A stretch of 35,771 nucleotides of DNA from Cellulomonas hominis (GCF_005239125.1 NZ_SZYE01000017.1:1-35771), one strand, 5' to 3'. Counted from the stretch's first letter, positions 16,911-25,361 are shown. Notes: generated by a model from the sequence alone, not told the origin. Translations and numbers: made by a program.

Positions 16911-17218
16911 GGCAGCCTCCCGTGGGGTGGGGCCCGCGCCGTCGCCGGCCCTCCGTGGCCACTGTGCACCGGGGCCTCGCAGGCGGGCCCCGGTGCCCGC
17001 GAGGTCAGCCCTCGGTCGGCGTCGGCTCGGCCGCGGCCGGCGCGGCCTGCCGCCGGTGCAGCGCGAGGTAGCCGGCGGAGGCGGCGGCGGCGGAGGCCAT
17101 GGCCGCCACGACGAGCCAGGTGTCGGCCTCCAGCCTCGTCGCGACGACGCCGAGGACGAGCAGCAGACGAGGACCCGGCCCCGCGTCCGTCCCGCGGCGG
17201 AGCCGCGACGCGGTCGGC
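16911..17218. other. Intergenic stretch with a doubtful 34-codon ORF (minus, 17005-17109)
   Basis: 308 bases between the tetR stop and the amidotransferase start. On the minus strand a frame ending at 17005 encodes two hydrophobic runs (LLLVLGVVA and WLVVAAMASAAAASAGYLAL), like a small two-helix membrane protein, but the only starts in frame (GTG 17109, ATG 17100) exclude the first helix and no ribosome binding site is clear. It could be a decayed gene. The rest holds the amidotransferase ribosome binding site; I see no repeat. Confidence 0.3.
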
Positions 17219-17887
17219 CTACGCCTCGGGGTCCCACCGGGACGGCACGAGGTCGGCCAGCAGCGTCCGGTGCGCCCACCGGGCCCACGCGAGGGCGCTC
17301 CACCCGCCCCGCCGCACGAGCGCGTTCCACGTCTCCGGCCCGAGCACGAGCGCCACCACGTCGGTCGCCCGCTCGACGTCGAGACCCGGCCGGAGCACCC
17401 CGTCCCGGTCGCACGCCTCGACGAGCAGCCGGTGCACGGCCCGCCGGCGCGCCTCGTCCCGCTCCCACGCGGCGTGCAGCACCGGGTCGCCGACCGCGTG
17501 CGCCCGCACCAGGTCCTGCACCGCGGCGGCACGGCCGAGCAGCTCGGCGGCGCCGCGGGCGTGCAGGAAGACCCGGCGGGCGGGGTCCGGCTCCGCGACG
17601 ACGGCGCGCACCCAGGGCTGGTCGGCCAGGTCGGGCGCGGCGTCCCGGCGGTCTGCGCCGTCGACGGCGTGGTCGAGGCAGCCGACGAGGATGTCGGACT
17701 TCGACGGGTAGGAGTAGTAGACGGTCTGGACCCCGAGCCCCGCCGCCCGCCCGACGGCGGTGATCGTGGTCGGGCCGTACCCGTCGGCGAGGAACAGCCG
17801 CGTCGCCGCCTCGGCGATCCGCGCGCGCGACGCGGCGGCCCGCGCGACGCGCCCGTCCCGGGGTGCTGCGGTCTCGCTGCTGGTCAC
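17219..17887 (-). CDS. TetR-family transcriptional regulator
   Basis: 222 aa. The helix-turn-helix is at residues about 20-65: RIAEAATRLFLADGYGPTTI then AVGRAAGLGVQTVYYSYPSK, a canonical TetR_N domain. The C-terminal ligand domain (about 70-215) ends RTLLADLVPSRWDPEA and is variable, so the ligand is unknown. I chose the GTG at 17887, 7 bases after a TACGGT -10 box (leaderless pattern); a longer frame starts at 17971 but runs through the operator. An imperfect palindrome over the promoter suggests autoregulation. No transporter gene is divergent, so the other target is unclear; the amidotransferase and S41 genes follow on the same strand. Confidence 0.9.
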   Translation of the reverse strand: MTSSETAAPRDGRVARAAASRARIAEAATRLFLADGYGPTTITAVGRAAGLGVQTVYYSYPSKSDILVGCLDHAVDGADRRDAAPDLADQPWVRAVVAEPDPARRVFLHARGAAELLGRAAAVQDLVRAHAVGDPVLHAAWERDEARRRAVHRLLVEACDRDGVLRPGLDVERATDVVALVLGPETWNALVRRGGWSALAWARWAHRTLLADLVPSRWDPEA

Positions 17888-17890
17888 GCC

Positions 17891-17917
17891 GGTAACCGTA
17901 GCAGCACTACACATACC
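17891..17917 (-). promoter_or_regulatory. tetR promoter with overlapping operator-like palindrome
   Basis: GGTA-N3-GTAG-N5-CTAC-N3-TACC (27 bp, 8 of 11 positions symmetric per arm). The minus-strand -10 TACGGT (17895-17900) lies inside it and ends 7 bases from the GTG start, so binding would block transcription. Confidence 0.6.
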
Positions 17918-18000
17918 TTCTCGTAGCGCCGCTCCCACAACCACGCCCCGGGCCCGCCCCCACTCGCCCACCTCACCGCCACCCCACCCCGGATCGTCCG

Positions 18001-18062
18001 CCGAGATGGCACCTCTCGGCTGCGATCAGGGCGTTCACGACAGCCGAGAGCTGCCATCTCGG
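18001..18062. repeat. Nested inverted-repeat element A (REP-like)
   Basis: Two 21-nt arms (18001-18021, 18042-18062) are inverted with 20 of 21 positions matching around a 20-nt loop. Each arm is itself a small hairpin, CCGAGA-N7-TCTCGG. It lies between the tetR promoter and the end of mntH. The same arm sequence recurs at 35270-35330. Confidence 0.9.
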
Positions 18063-18109
18063 GGATGGTGGGCTCGTGGGGTTGTCGGAGTTGCGCTACG
18101 GAAAGCGCG

Positions 18110-19348
18110 TCAGTGACCCGTCGCCAGCAGGAGGAGCAGGGCCAGGTTGAGGGCCACCACCAGGACGACCACGACCACCAGCACCCCCTGCAGCCGCGGG
18201 CCGTTCGCGTGCCGGCCCATCAGCGACCGGTCCCGGTTCAGCCGGACCAGCGGGATGACCGCGAACGGGATGCCGAAGCTCAGCACCACCTGGCTCACCA
18301 CCAGCGTCCACGTCGGGTCCGCGCCCACGCCGAGCAGCACCAGCGCCGGGACCAGGGTGATCGCCCGCCGGACCAGCAGCGGGATGCGCCGGTGGATCAG
18401 GCCCTCCATCACGGCGGCCCCGGCGTAGCAGCCGACCGATGTGGACGCGAGGCCGGACGCGAGGAGCCCGATCGCGAACACCACGCCGACGACCGGGCCG
18501 AGGGCCCCGCTGATCGCCGCGTGCGCGCCCTCGATGGTGTCGGTGCCCTCGACGCCGCGCAGGTTGGCGGCCGCCAGCAGCAGCAGGCCGATGTTCACGG
18601 TGCCGGCGAGCGTCAGCGCCGCGCCGACGTCCCACCGGGTCGCCCGTAGCAGCCCGGACCGCGCCGACTCGTCGGGCACCCGGCCGAACCGGTCCCGGCT
18701 CAGCGCGGAGTGCACGTAGATGGCGTGCGGCATGACCGTGGCGCCGAGCATCGACGCCGCGAGCAGCACCGAGTCCGTGCCGGCGAACCGCGGGACCAGG
18801 CCGCCGAGCATCTCGCCCGGGTCCGGCGGACCCACCAGCAGCCCGGCGAGGAAGCCGACCACGATCACGAGCAGCAGGCCGACGATCACCGTCTCGAACC
18901 GCCGCTGCCCGTACCGGTTCTGCGTCGCCAGGAGCAGCATCGAGACGCCGCCGACGATCAGGCCGCCGACCACCAGCGGGAGCCCGAACAGCAGGTTCAG
19001 CGCGATCGCCCCGCCGACCACCTCGGCGATGTCGGTGGCCGCCGCGACGACCTCGGCCTGCGCCCAGTACGCGAGCCGCGACCGGCGCCGCAGCCGCTGC
19101 CCCAGCACACCCGGCAGCGAGTCGCCCGTGACGATGCCGAGCTTGGCGGACTGGTACTGCACGAGGACGGCCATCGCGTTGGCGCCGACCAGCACCCAGA
19201 GCAGCAGGTAGCCGTACCGCGCGCCCGCGGTCAGGTTCGCGGCGACGTTGCCCGGGTCCACGTAGGCGATCGCCGCGACGAACGCGGGGCCGAGCAGGGG
19301 CAGCACGCGGCCGCGCCGCACGGCCTGCCGATCAGTCGTGGTGGCCAC
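18110..19348 (-). CDS. mntH: Nramp-family divalent metal transporter (Mn2+/Fe2+)
   Basis: 412 aa with about 11 membrane helices. Nramp metal-site motifs are present: the TM1 signature AYVDPGNVAANL (Asp and Asn bind the metal) and the TM6 signature MLGATVMPHAIYVHSAL with the conserved Met-Pro-His. MntH imports Mn2+ (and Fe2+) with protons. GTG start at 19348 is preceded by GGAGGT. The upstream region carries two 20-bp palindromes around the promoter, as expected for a metal-sensing repressor (MntR/DtxR type); no regulator gene is in the window. The C-terminal about 15 residues are hydrophobic and end LLLLLATGH. The gene is monocistronic. Confidence 0.95.
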   Translation of the reverse strand: MATTTDRQAVRRGRVLPLLGPAFVAAIAYVDPGNVAANLTAGARYGYLLLWVLVGANAMAVLVQYQSAKLGIVTGDSLPGVLGQRLRRRSRLAYWAQAEVVAAATDIAEVVGGAIALNLLFGLPLVVGGLIVGGVSMLLLATQNRYGQRRFETVIVGLLLVIVVGFLAGLLVGPPDPGEMLGGLVPRFAGTDSVLLAASMLGATVMPHAIYVHSALSRDRFGRVPDESARSGLLRATRWDVGAALTLAGTVNIGLLLLAAANLRGVEGTDTIEGAHAAISGALGPVVGVVFAIGLLASGLASTSVGCYAGAAVMEGLIHRRIPLLVRRAITLVPALVLLGVGADPTWTLVVSQVVLSFGIPFAVIPLVRLNRDRSLMGRHANGPRLQGVLVVVVVLVVALNLALLLLLATGH

Positions 19349-19357
19349 CGCACCTCC

Positions 19358-19377
19358 AAGTTCGGTCGTCCGAACTC
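19358..19377 (-). promoter_or_regulatory. mntH operator 1
   Basis: AAGTTCGG-N4-CCGAACTC, an 8-4-8 dyad directly upstream of the mntH ribosome binding site, covering the predicted transcription start. Same architecture as operator 2. Confidence 0.75.
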
Positions 19378-19383
19378 AGTGTA
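19378..19383 (-). promoter_or_regulatory. mntH -10 hexamer
   Basis: TACACT on the minus strand lies exactly between the two operators; a weak -35 (TTCGGG, 18-base spacer) would fall inside operator 2. Confidence 0.55.
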
Positions 19384-19390
19384 GGCACGA

Positions 19391-19410
19391 GAGTTCGGAT
19401 ACCCGAACTC
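19391..19410 (-). promoter_or_regulatory. mntH operator 2
   Basis: GAGTTCGG-N4-CCGAACTC, a perfect 8-4-8 dyad whose centre is 33 bp (three helical turns) from operator 1. It overlaps the -35 region. Confidence 0.78.
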
Positions 19411-19468
19411 TCCTCGGTGCCGCGCCACCGCGCACGCGGGACGAGCCGGCAGGCGGCCCGCCGCCGGG

Positions 19469-20122
19469 TCAGGCCGCGGCGGCCTCGACCTCGCGGCGCC
19501 ACCGGCCGTCGACCCGCGCGAACCCGACGCGCTCGAGGTACGGCCCCGTGTCCCGCGCGTCCTCGGCGACGACGAGCGACCGCAGCCCCGTCCCGGCGAA
19601 CACCCCCGACCGCCGGTAGACGAACTCGCCGGGCGCGAAGTCGCGGAACCGCGGCGTGACCCAGTCGAGCTCGACCTCGCCGACCCCGTCACCGGCGTCC
19701 CGGACCACCACGACGCCGACGGTCTCGTCGCCCCGCAGGACCAGGTAGGCCCAGCGGGAGCCGCCCGCGGCTTCACCCGCGTCGTCACCCGGAAGGCCGA
19801 ACGACGGGTAGTAGCGGGCGATGTCGTCCGCGTGCACCCCGAGCACGTGCCGCAGGTAGTGGTCGCCCGCGCCGACCGGCACGACCTCGTACACGTCGGC
19901 GTCGTGCCGCTCCCGCGTCAGCCGCCACAGCCAGTACGCGTCGATCACCGCGATCACGCCGTTCATGGCGGCGAACGGCCAGATGCCGACGACCGTGTTG
20001 TACGCGGTCGCGATGACGGAGCCGGCGAAGTTCAGCCACCGGAACCGCAGGACCCGGGCCTGCATCAGCGACACGACGACGAGGACGGACCCGACCCACC
20101 CGATGATCTCCAGGACTGGCAT
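19469..20122 (-). CDS. YgjV-like inner-membrane protein with extra C-terminal domain
   Basis: 217 aa. Residues 1-72 contain three hydrophobic helices (EIIGWVGSVLVVVSLMQ, FAGSVIATAYNTVVGIWPFA, AMNGVIAVIDAYWLWRL) in the YgjV-family pattern. Residues about 80-217 are soluble alpha/beta with segments RWAYLVLRGDETVGVVVV, VELDWVTPRFRDFAPGEFVY and YLERVGFARVDGRW, which look acetyltransferase-like but lack a clear acetyl-CoA loop. Function is unknown. I chose the ATG at 20122 because TACGGT lies 7 bases upstream (leaderless pattern) and the membrane domain begins there. It is divergent from the tandem-GNAT gene. Confidence 0.8.
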   Translation of the reverse strand: MPVLEIIGWVGSVLVVVSLMQARVLRFRWLNFAGSVIATAYNTVVGIWPFAAMNGVIAVIDAYWLWRLTRERHDADVYEVVPVGAGDHYLRHVLGVHADDIARYYPSFGLPGDDAGEAAGGSRWAYLVLRGDETVGVVVVRDAGDGVGEVELDWVTPRFRDFAPGEFVYRRSGVFAGTGLRSLVVAEDARDTGPYLERVGFARVDGRWRREVEAAAA

Positions 20123-20129
20123 GGCGCGA

Positions 20130-20135
20130 ACCGTA
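20130..20135 (-). promoter_or_regulatory. -10 hexamer of a leaderless promoter (YgjV-like gene)
   Basis: TACGGT on the minus strand ends 7 bases before the ATG at 20122, leaving no ribosome binding site. No good -35 is seen. Confidence 0.55.
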
Positions 20136-20240
20136 CCGGGCGGGCGGCCCCCGGGCCCGGGACCCGGTTCCGGTAGCGGCGCTCCGGAAACCGCGGGACG
20201 CCCCGGAAATCCGTGGCCCGCCGCGGCGGCCCCGACGACC

Positions 20241-21377
20241 ATGGTCCGCATGACCGCCTCCGCCGCCACCCGGCCGCACCTGGTCCCGCTCCCCGTGCCC
20301 GCCACGCTCGACGCCCCGGACGCCTGGCTGCTGCACGGCCTGGTCGACGCGGCGAACGCCGCCGTGCTCGACGCCTGGGGCGACCTCGACCACGCGCGGA
20401 CCCCCGGCGAGGTCCTGGCCGGGCTGCGGCACCAGGAGTACGCCGAGAAGCTGCGGTTCGTGGCGCTCGACGCCCCCGTCGAGGACGGCCCCGCCGACCC
20501 GGCCCGCGTGCTCGGCTACCTGGCGCTGAACCTGCCGCGGCAGGACAACACGCACACCGGCCTGCTGCAGCTGGACGTCCGACCCGGGCACCGCGGACGC
20601 GGGATCGGCTCGGCACTGCACGAGCTCGCGGTGGCGACGGCCCGCGACCGGGGGCGCAGCATGCTGACCACGTCGACGGACCACGTCGCCGAACCTGACC
20701 CGGCGGCCGACGCCCTGGTGCCGAGCACCGGCACCGGACGCGTCCCGGCGGCGCACCCGGGGGTCCGGTTCCTGGTCCGCCGCGGCTGGGACCTGGAGCA
20801 GGTCTCCCGCCGATCCGTCCTGGACCTCCCGGTGCCCGCCGACCGCCTCGCGGCGCACGCCGCGGACGCGGCCGCCGCGGCCGGGCCGGACTACCGCGTC
20901 GTGCTGTGGGAGGGCCGGTGCCCGGACGACCTGCTCGACGCGTTCGCGCTGCTCCAGACCCGGATGAGCACCGACGCCCCGGCGGGCGGGCTCGACCTGC
21001 GCGAGGACGTCTGGGACGGCACCCGCGTGCGGGACGCCGAGCGGTCGTTCGCGGAGCGGGGCCTCACCTACCGCGTCGCGGCGGCGCTGCACGGACCGAC
21101 CGGGGTGCTGGCGGCGTTCACCGCCCTGGTCTCGCGCCCGGACACGGACGAGTACGTGGACCAGGACGACACGCTCGTCCTGCGCGACCACCGCGGCCGC
21201 CGCCTCGGGATGCTGGTCAAGTGCGCGAACCTCGCCCGGCTCGCCGAGGTGCAGCCGGGCGCGCGCCGGGTCGGCACCTGGAACGCGGAGGAGAACGCGC
21301 ACATGCTCGCGATCAACGTGGCGCTGGGGTTCCGGCCCGCCGGCGGCGCCGGCGAGTGGCAGCTCCGGCTGGGGTGA
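20241..21377 (+). CDS. Tandem GNAT-fold acetyltransferase
   Basis: 378 aa with two GNAT-like halves. The first (about 1-195) is well conserved: LGYLALNLPRQDNTHTGLLQ and the acetyl-CoA loop RPGHRGRGIGSAL (about 115-127). The second (about 200-378) has a degenerate loop and ends NAEENAHMLAINVALGFRPA. The layout recalls mycothiol synthase MshD, where only one half is catalytic, but I see no specific MshD signature, so the substrate is open. The start could be the ATG at 20241 or at 20250; neither has a clear ribosome binding site. The frame is open upstream through the divergent gene. It converges on thiQ with 18 bases between stops and no visible terminator. Confidence 0.85.
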   Translation: MVRMTASAATRPHLVPLPVPATLDAPDAWLLHGLVDAANAAVLDAWGDLDHARTPGEVLAGLRHQEYAEKLRFVALDAPVEDGPADPARVLGYLALNLPRQDNTHTGLLQLDVRPGHRGRGIGSALHELAVATARDRGRSMLTTSTDHVAEPDPAADALVPSTGTGRVPAAHPGVRFLVRRGWDLEQVSRRSVLDLPVPADRLAAHAADAAAAAGPDYRVVLWEGRCPDDLLDAFALLQTRMSTDAPAGGLDLREDVWDGTRVRDAERSFAERGLTYRVAAALHGPTGVLAAFTALVSRPDTDEYVDQDDTLVLRDHRGRRLGMLVKCANLARLAEVQPGARRVGTWNAEENAHMLAINVALGFRPAGGAGEWQLRLG

Positions 21378-21395
21378 GCCGTCCGGGACGACAGG

Positions 21396-22457
21396 TCAGC
21401 CGCCGACGACGGCCACCGCACCATCCTCGGCGGCGAGCCGCACCCGGTCCCCCGGCTCCGGGGCCCCGGTCCCGCCGGCGGGGAGCGCCGCCGCGACCCG
21501 CACGTCCTCGGGCTCCAGCACCGCGACGACCTCCGCCCGGCCGCGCCGGGTCCGACGCTCCGCGACGACGGCCGCGCGCACCGGGGTCGCCGACCCGGGC
21601 TCGGGTTCGGCGGGGCCGAGCACCCGCCAGCCGCCCGCGGCCACCGCGAGCGCCGCACCTCCCGGTCCCCCCGCGTCGTCGGCGCCCAGGAACGTCCGGT
21701 ACCCGAGGAACTCCGCCACCTCCCGCGAGGCCGGCCGCCGCCACAGCGCCTCCGGCGCGTCGACCTGCAGCAGCCGCCCCGCCGACATCACCGCGACCCG
21801 GTCGGCGACGGTCGCCGCCTCGTCCTGGTCGTGCGTCACGAACAGCGCGGTCGTGGCGGTGGCGACGAGCGCCCGGCGGAGGTCGTCGGCCAGCCGCTCG
21901 CGCAGCGACCGGTCGAGCGCGGACAGCGGCTCGTCGAGCAGCAGCAGGCGCGGCCGGGGCGCGAGCGACCGGGCGAGGGCCACCCGCTGCCGCTCGCCGC
22001 CGGACAGCGTCGCGACGGGCCGCCGGTCGTAGCCGGGCAGGCCGACCAGGTCCAGCAGCTCCGCGACCCGCGCGGCCCGGGCGTCCCGGGTCAGCCCCCG
22101 CAGCCCGTAGGCCACGTTGCCCGCGACGTCGCGGTGCGGGAACAGCTGCCCGTCCTGGAACACGAGCCCGAAGCCGCGCCGGTGCACCGGCACCGCCGCC
22201 AGGTCGATGCCGTCCCAGGTCACGGCGCCCGAGGTCGGCGGCTCCAGGCCCGCGACGGCCCGCAGCAGCGACGACTTCCCGCAGCCCGACGGGCCGAGCA
22301 GCGCCAGGACCTCGCCCGCCGGCACCTCGAGCGTCACCCCGGCGACGGCGGTCACCTCCGGCGCACCGCGGCCCGACCCGGGGTAGCGCACGACGAGGTC
22401 GCGCACCGCCAGCCCCGCCGGCCCCCGCGCACCCGACCCGGACCCGGTCCCCGTCAC
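21396..22457 (-). CDS. thiQ: ABC transporter ATP-binding protein, thiamine uptake (ThiQ-like)
   Basis: 353 aa. Walker A GPSGCGKSS (55-63), Q-loop LVFQDGQLFPH, signature LSGGERQRVALA, Walker B LLLLDEPLSALD and switch FVTHD. After the ATPase core come about 100 residues forming a TOBE-like regulatory domain (SATPVRAAVVAERRTRRGR and onward), so the protein is longer than E. coli ThiQ. The GTG at 22457 overlaps the permease stop by 4 bases and has GGAGGAG upstream. It is the last gene of the TPP-riboswitch operon; substrate inferred from the riboswitch and partners. Confidence 0.9.
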   Translation of the reverse strand: MTGTGSGSGARGPAGLAVRDLVVRYPGSGRGAPEVTAVAGVTLEVPAGEVLALLGPSGCGKSSLLRAVAGLEPPTSGAVTWDGIDLAAVPVHRRGFGLVFQDGQLFPHRDVAGNVAYGLRGLTRDARAARVAELLDLVGLPGYDRRPVATLSGGERQRVALARSLAPRPRLLLLDEPLSALDRSLRERLADDLRRALVATATTALFVTHDQDEAATVADRVAVMSAGRLLQVDAPEALWRRPASREVAEFLGYRTFLGADDAGGPGGAALAVAAGGWRVLGPAEPEPGSATPVRAAVVAERRTRRGRAEVVAVLEPEDVRVAAALPAGGTGAPEPGDRVRLAAEDGAVAVVGG

Positions 22458-24229
22458 AGCTCTCCTCCCGCCGGCCCGCGGAACCGCTCCGCGAGCGCCA
22501 TCACCCCGGCCGTCAGCACCGCGAGCACCACGCTCGCCGCCAGCGCCATCCCGTAGTTGTCCGCGCCCGGCTGCCCGATGAGCCGGAAGATGACCACGGG
22601 CAGCGTCGGCAGGTCGGGCCGCGCGAGGAACGACGTCGCGCCGAACTCGCCGAGCGACACCGCGAACGCGAAGCCGACCGCCAGCCCGATCGACCGGGCC
22701 GCGAGCGCGCCGTCGACGCCGAGCAGCACCCGCCCCGGCCCGGCGCCCAGCGTCCCGGCGGCCTCGCGCAGCCGCGGGTCGATCGCCCGGAGCACCGGCA
22801 GCACGGTCCGCACCACCAGGGGCACGGCGACCACGGCCTGCACGATCGGCACCAGGATGCCGCTGCTGCGCAGGTCGGTCGCGATGCCGAACGGGTGGCC
22901 CAGGGTGAGCAGCGCACCGAACCCGACCGTCACCGCGGACACCCCGAGCGGCAGCATGAACACCCCGTCCAGCACGCCGACGGCGCGGCGGGCCGCGCGG
23001 CGCCGGGGCCGCCGCGACACCACGAGCGCGACCAGGCAGCCGACCAGCAGGGCGAGCAGCGTGGCGTCCACGGCGATCCGCAGCGAGTTGCCGAGCGCCT
23101 CCCACACGGTGACCGTGAGCGCGTTCCGCCCGCCCGTCGTGCCGAGCGCCCGGTAGTGGTCGAGCCCCCAGCCGTCGCCGGTGCGCAGCGAGCCGAGGAG
23201 CAGCGCGCCGAGCGGCAGCACCAGCAGGACGAGCACCCCCGCCGTCACGACCGCGGGTGCCCAGTGCGGCCGCCGGGGCCCCGCACCGGACGACCCCGGG
23301 GCCACGAGGGACAGGGCCCGCTCCCGGCGCGCCCGCGCCCGCCCGGCGACCGCCAGCGCCGCCACGACCACGACCACCTGCACCACCGACAGCACCGCCG
23401 CCGCGCGCAGGTCGAGGAACTGCGTGGTCTGGATCCAGATCTCCGTCTCGACGGTGCCGTACTGCATGCCGCCGAGGACCAGCACCGTGCCGAACGCCGT
23501 CGCGCAGAACAGGAACACCAACGACGCCGCGGAGACGATCGCGGGCGTGAGCGCCGGCAGCGTCACGGTCCAGAACGCGCGGGCGGGCGAGGCGCCGAGG
23601 GACCGCGCGGCCTGCTCGGGGCGCGGGTCGAGCCGCTGCCACAGCCCGCCGACCGTCCGCACGACGACCGCGTAGTTGAAGAACACCAGCGCGGCGACGA
23701 TCGCCGCGAACGTGCCGTCCAGGTGCAGGAAGCCCAGCGGCCCGTTCTCCCGGAGCAGCGCCCGGAACGCGACGCCGACCACCACGGTCGGCAGCACGAA
23801 CGGCACCGTGACGAGGGCGCGCAACGCCCCGGCCCCGCGGAACCGGCACCGGTAGAGCACGTAGGCGCCGGGCACGCCGAGCAGCACCGACAGCACGGTC
23901 CCGATCGCGCCCTGCGCCAGCGTCAGCCCGATGATCCGCCAGGTCCGGGGGCGGGAGAACACGTCGACGAACCCCGACAGGTCCAGCGCCCCGTCGGGCA
24001 GGAAGCCCCGCGCGACCAGGGAGAGCACCGGCCAGGCGAAGAAGGTGCCCAGGAACACGAGCGGCACGGCGGCGGCCAGGACCCACGCCGCCACGCGGCC
24101 CAGCGCCCAGCCGCGGGACGGCGCGCGCAGCGGGGCGCGGCTCGGCGCGCCCGGCCCCCCGGCGCCCGGGCGCGCCGGTGCCCCCGGCCGGCCGGTGCCG
24201 GTCGGGGGCGTCCGCGTCGCCGTGCTCAT
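22454..24229 (-). CDS. thiP: Thiamine ABC transporter permease, two fused permease domains (ThiP-like)
   Basis: 591 aa. Two BPD_transp-type domains in one chain, each with about six helices and an EAA loop: ARSLGASPARAFWTVTLPAL (first half) and REAAGTLGAGPGRVLLGVDG (second half). The N-terminal about 35 residues are Pro/Gly/Arg-rich and cytoplasmic. Fused double permeases are normal for ThiP and other ferric/thiamine importers. It moves thiamine or its phosphates delivered by the binding protein whose gene ends 19 bases upstream. ATG start at 24229. Confidence 0.92.
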   Translation of the reverse strand: MSTATRTPPTGTGRPGAPARPGAGGPGAPSRAPLRAPSRGWALGRVAAWVLAAAVPLVFLGTFFAWPVLSLVARGFLPDGALDLSGFVDVFSRPRTWRIIGLTLAQGAIGTVLSVLLGVPGAYVLYRCRFRGAGALRALVTVPFVLPTVVVGVAFRALLRENGPLGFLHLDGTFAAIVAALVFFNYAVVVRTVGGLWQRLDPRPEQAARSLGASPARAFWTVTLPALTPAIVSAASLVFLFCATAFGTVLVLGGMQYGTVETEIWIQTTQFLDLRAAAVLSVVQVVVVVAALAVAGRARARRERALSLVAPGSSGAGPRRPHWAPAVVTAGVLVLLVLPLGALLLGSLRTGDGWGLDHYRALGTTGGRNALTVTVWEALGNSLRIAVDATLLALLVGCLVALVVSRRPRRRAARRAVGVLDGVFMLPLGVSAVTVGFGALLTLGHPFGIATDLRSSGILVPIVQAVVAVPLVVRTVLPVLRAIDPRLREAAGTLGAGPGRVLLGVDGALAARSIGLAVGFAFAVSLGEFGATSFLARPDLPTLPVVIFRLIGQPGADNYGMALAASVVLAVLTAGVMALAERFRGPAGGEL

Positions 24230-24248
24230 GTCCGCCGGGCCCCGTCCG

Positions 24249-25361
24249 TCAGCCCACGACCAGGTCGGTCCACTCCCGGACCCAGGCGTCCCGGTTCGCC
24301 GCGATGTCGTCGAGCGGCACCTCGTACGGCGCGTCCGACAGCGGGGCCCACTGCGCCCAGTCGTCGGGCAGGTCGACGGCCGTGCTCACGGGGTACATGT
24401 ACATCGACCCCGGGATGTCGGCCTGCACCGCGTCGGACAGCAGCCAGTCGACCAGCTCCTGCGCACCCTCGGGGTTCTGCGCGCCGGCCAGCACGCCCGC
24501 GTACTCCACCTGCCGGAAGCAGGTGCCGAGCAGCGCGCCGGTGGTCGGCTCGCCGCCGCCCTCGGGGATCGTCTCGGGCGGGCTCGACGCGTAGGACAGC
24601 GCGATCGGCCGCGGTCCGCCGCCACCGCCGCCGGAGAAGTCGGTGTAGTAGGCGTCCGACCAGCCCTCGGCGACCTTCAGCCCGTTCGCCTTCAGGTCGG
24701 TCCAGTACTGCTGCCACCCGTCCTCGCCGAACGCGCCGACGGTCGCCAGCAGGAACGCCAGGCCCGGGCTGCTGGTCGCCGCGTTCGTGACGACGGTCAG
24801 GTCCCGGTACCGCGGGTCGGTGAGGTCCTCGAGCGAGGTCGGCTCCGCGAGCCCCTTCTCGGCGAACCAGGCGTGGTCGACGTTCAGGCAGACGTCGCCC
24901 ATGTCGACCGCGGTGAGCGAGTGCGACGCGTCGGGTGCGTACTGCGCGGCGTCGGCTGCCGCGGGTGCCCGGGACTCGTAGGGCTCCAGCACACCCTCGT
25001 CGATCGCCCGCGACGCGAAGGTGTTGTCGATGCCGTAGACCACGTCGCCGAGCGGCGCGTCCTTCGTGAGGATCAGCTGGTTGACCAGCGCGCCGCCGTC
25101 GCCGGGCGCGACCTGCTTCACGGTCAGCCCGGTGTCGGCCTCGAACTGCTCCAGCAGCCCGTCGCTCACGTGGAACGAGTCGTGCGTGACCAGCGTGACG
25201 GTGCCGGCGGCGGAGCCGGAGCCGTCGTCGGACGCGGCGTCGGAGCCCGAGCCCGACCCGGTCACGGAGCAGGCCGTCAGGGCCAGGACGCCCGCGAGGG
25301 CGGTCAGGCCGGCCGCGGTGGTGCGCCGGGGTGCCCGGCGTCGTGCGCGCGTGCGCGCCAT
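24249..25361 (-). CDS. thiB: Thiamine ABC transporter substrate-binding lipoprotein (ThiB-like)
   Basis: 370 aa. Signal peptide with Arg-rich start and lipobox LTAC (Cys31 region), so the mature protein is lipid-anchored outside the membrane. The fold is periplasmic-binding type II: TVTLVTHDSFHVSDGLLEQF, GDVVYGIDNTFASRAIDEGV, NAATSSPGLAFLLATV and SYASSPPETI. These match thiamine-binding ThiB. A run of six Gly precedes PRPIALSYAS. ATG at 25361 has GAGGAGGA upstream; a longer frame begins at 25406 but overlaps the riboswitch leader. Its mRNA starts with a TPP riboswitch, which fixes the substrate class. Confidence 0.94.
   Translation of the reverse strand: MARTRARRRAPRRTTAAGLTALAGVLALTACSVTGSGSGSDAASDDGSGSAAGTVTLVTHDSFHVSDGLLEQFEADTGLTVKQVAPGDGGALVNQLILTKDAPLGDVVYGIDNTFASRAIDEGVLEPYESRAPAAADAAQYAPDASHSLTAVDMGDVCLNVDHAWFAEKGLAEPTSLEDLTDPRYRDLTVVTNAATSSPGLAFLLATVGAFGEDGWQQYWTDLKANGLKVAEGWSDAYYTDFSGGGGGGPRPIALSYASSPPETIPEGGGEPTTGALLGTCFRQVEYAGVLAGAQNPEGAQELVDWLLSDAVQADIPGSMYMYPVSTAVDLPDDWAQWAPLSDAPYEVPLDDIAANRDAWVREWTDLVVG

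Noticed and set aside
17888-17971. N-terminal extension of the TetR gene (start at 17971)
   Set aside because: It would translate through the -10 box and operator; the GTG at 17887 fits the leaderless geometry and the family N-terminus.
20241-21377. Mycothiol synthase MshD
   Set aside because: Tandem GNAT layout alone is not specific and no MshD signature or mycothiol gene is seen nearby.
20906-24790. 1294-codon open frame on the plus strand
   Set aside because: Antisense to the thi operon and overlapping the GNAT gene; Arg/Pro/Ala-rich without any motif.
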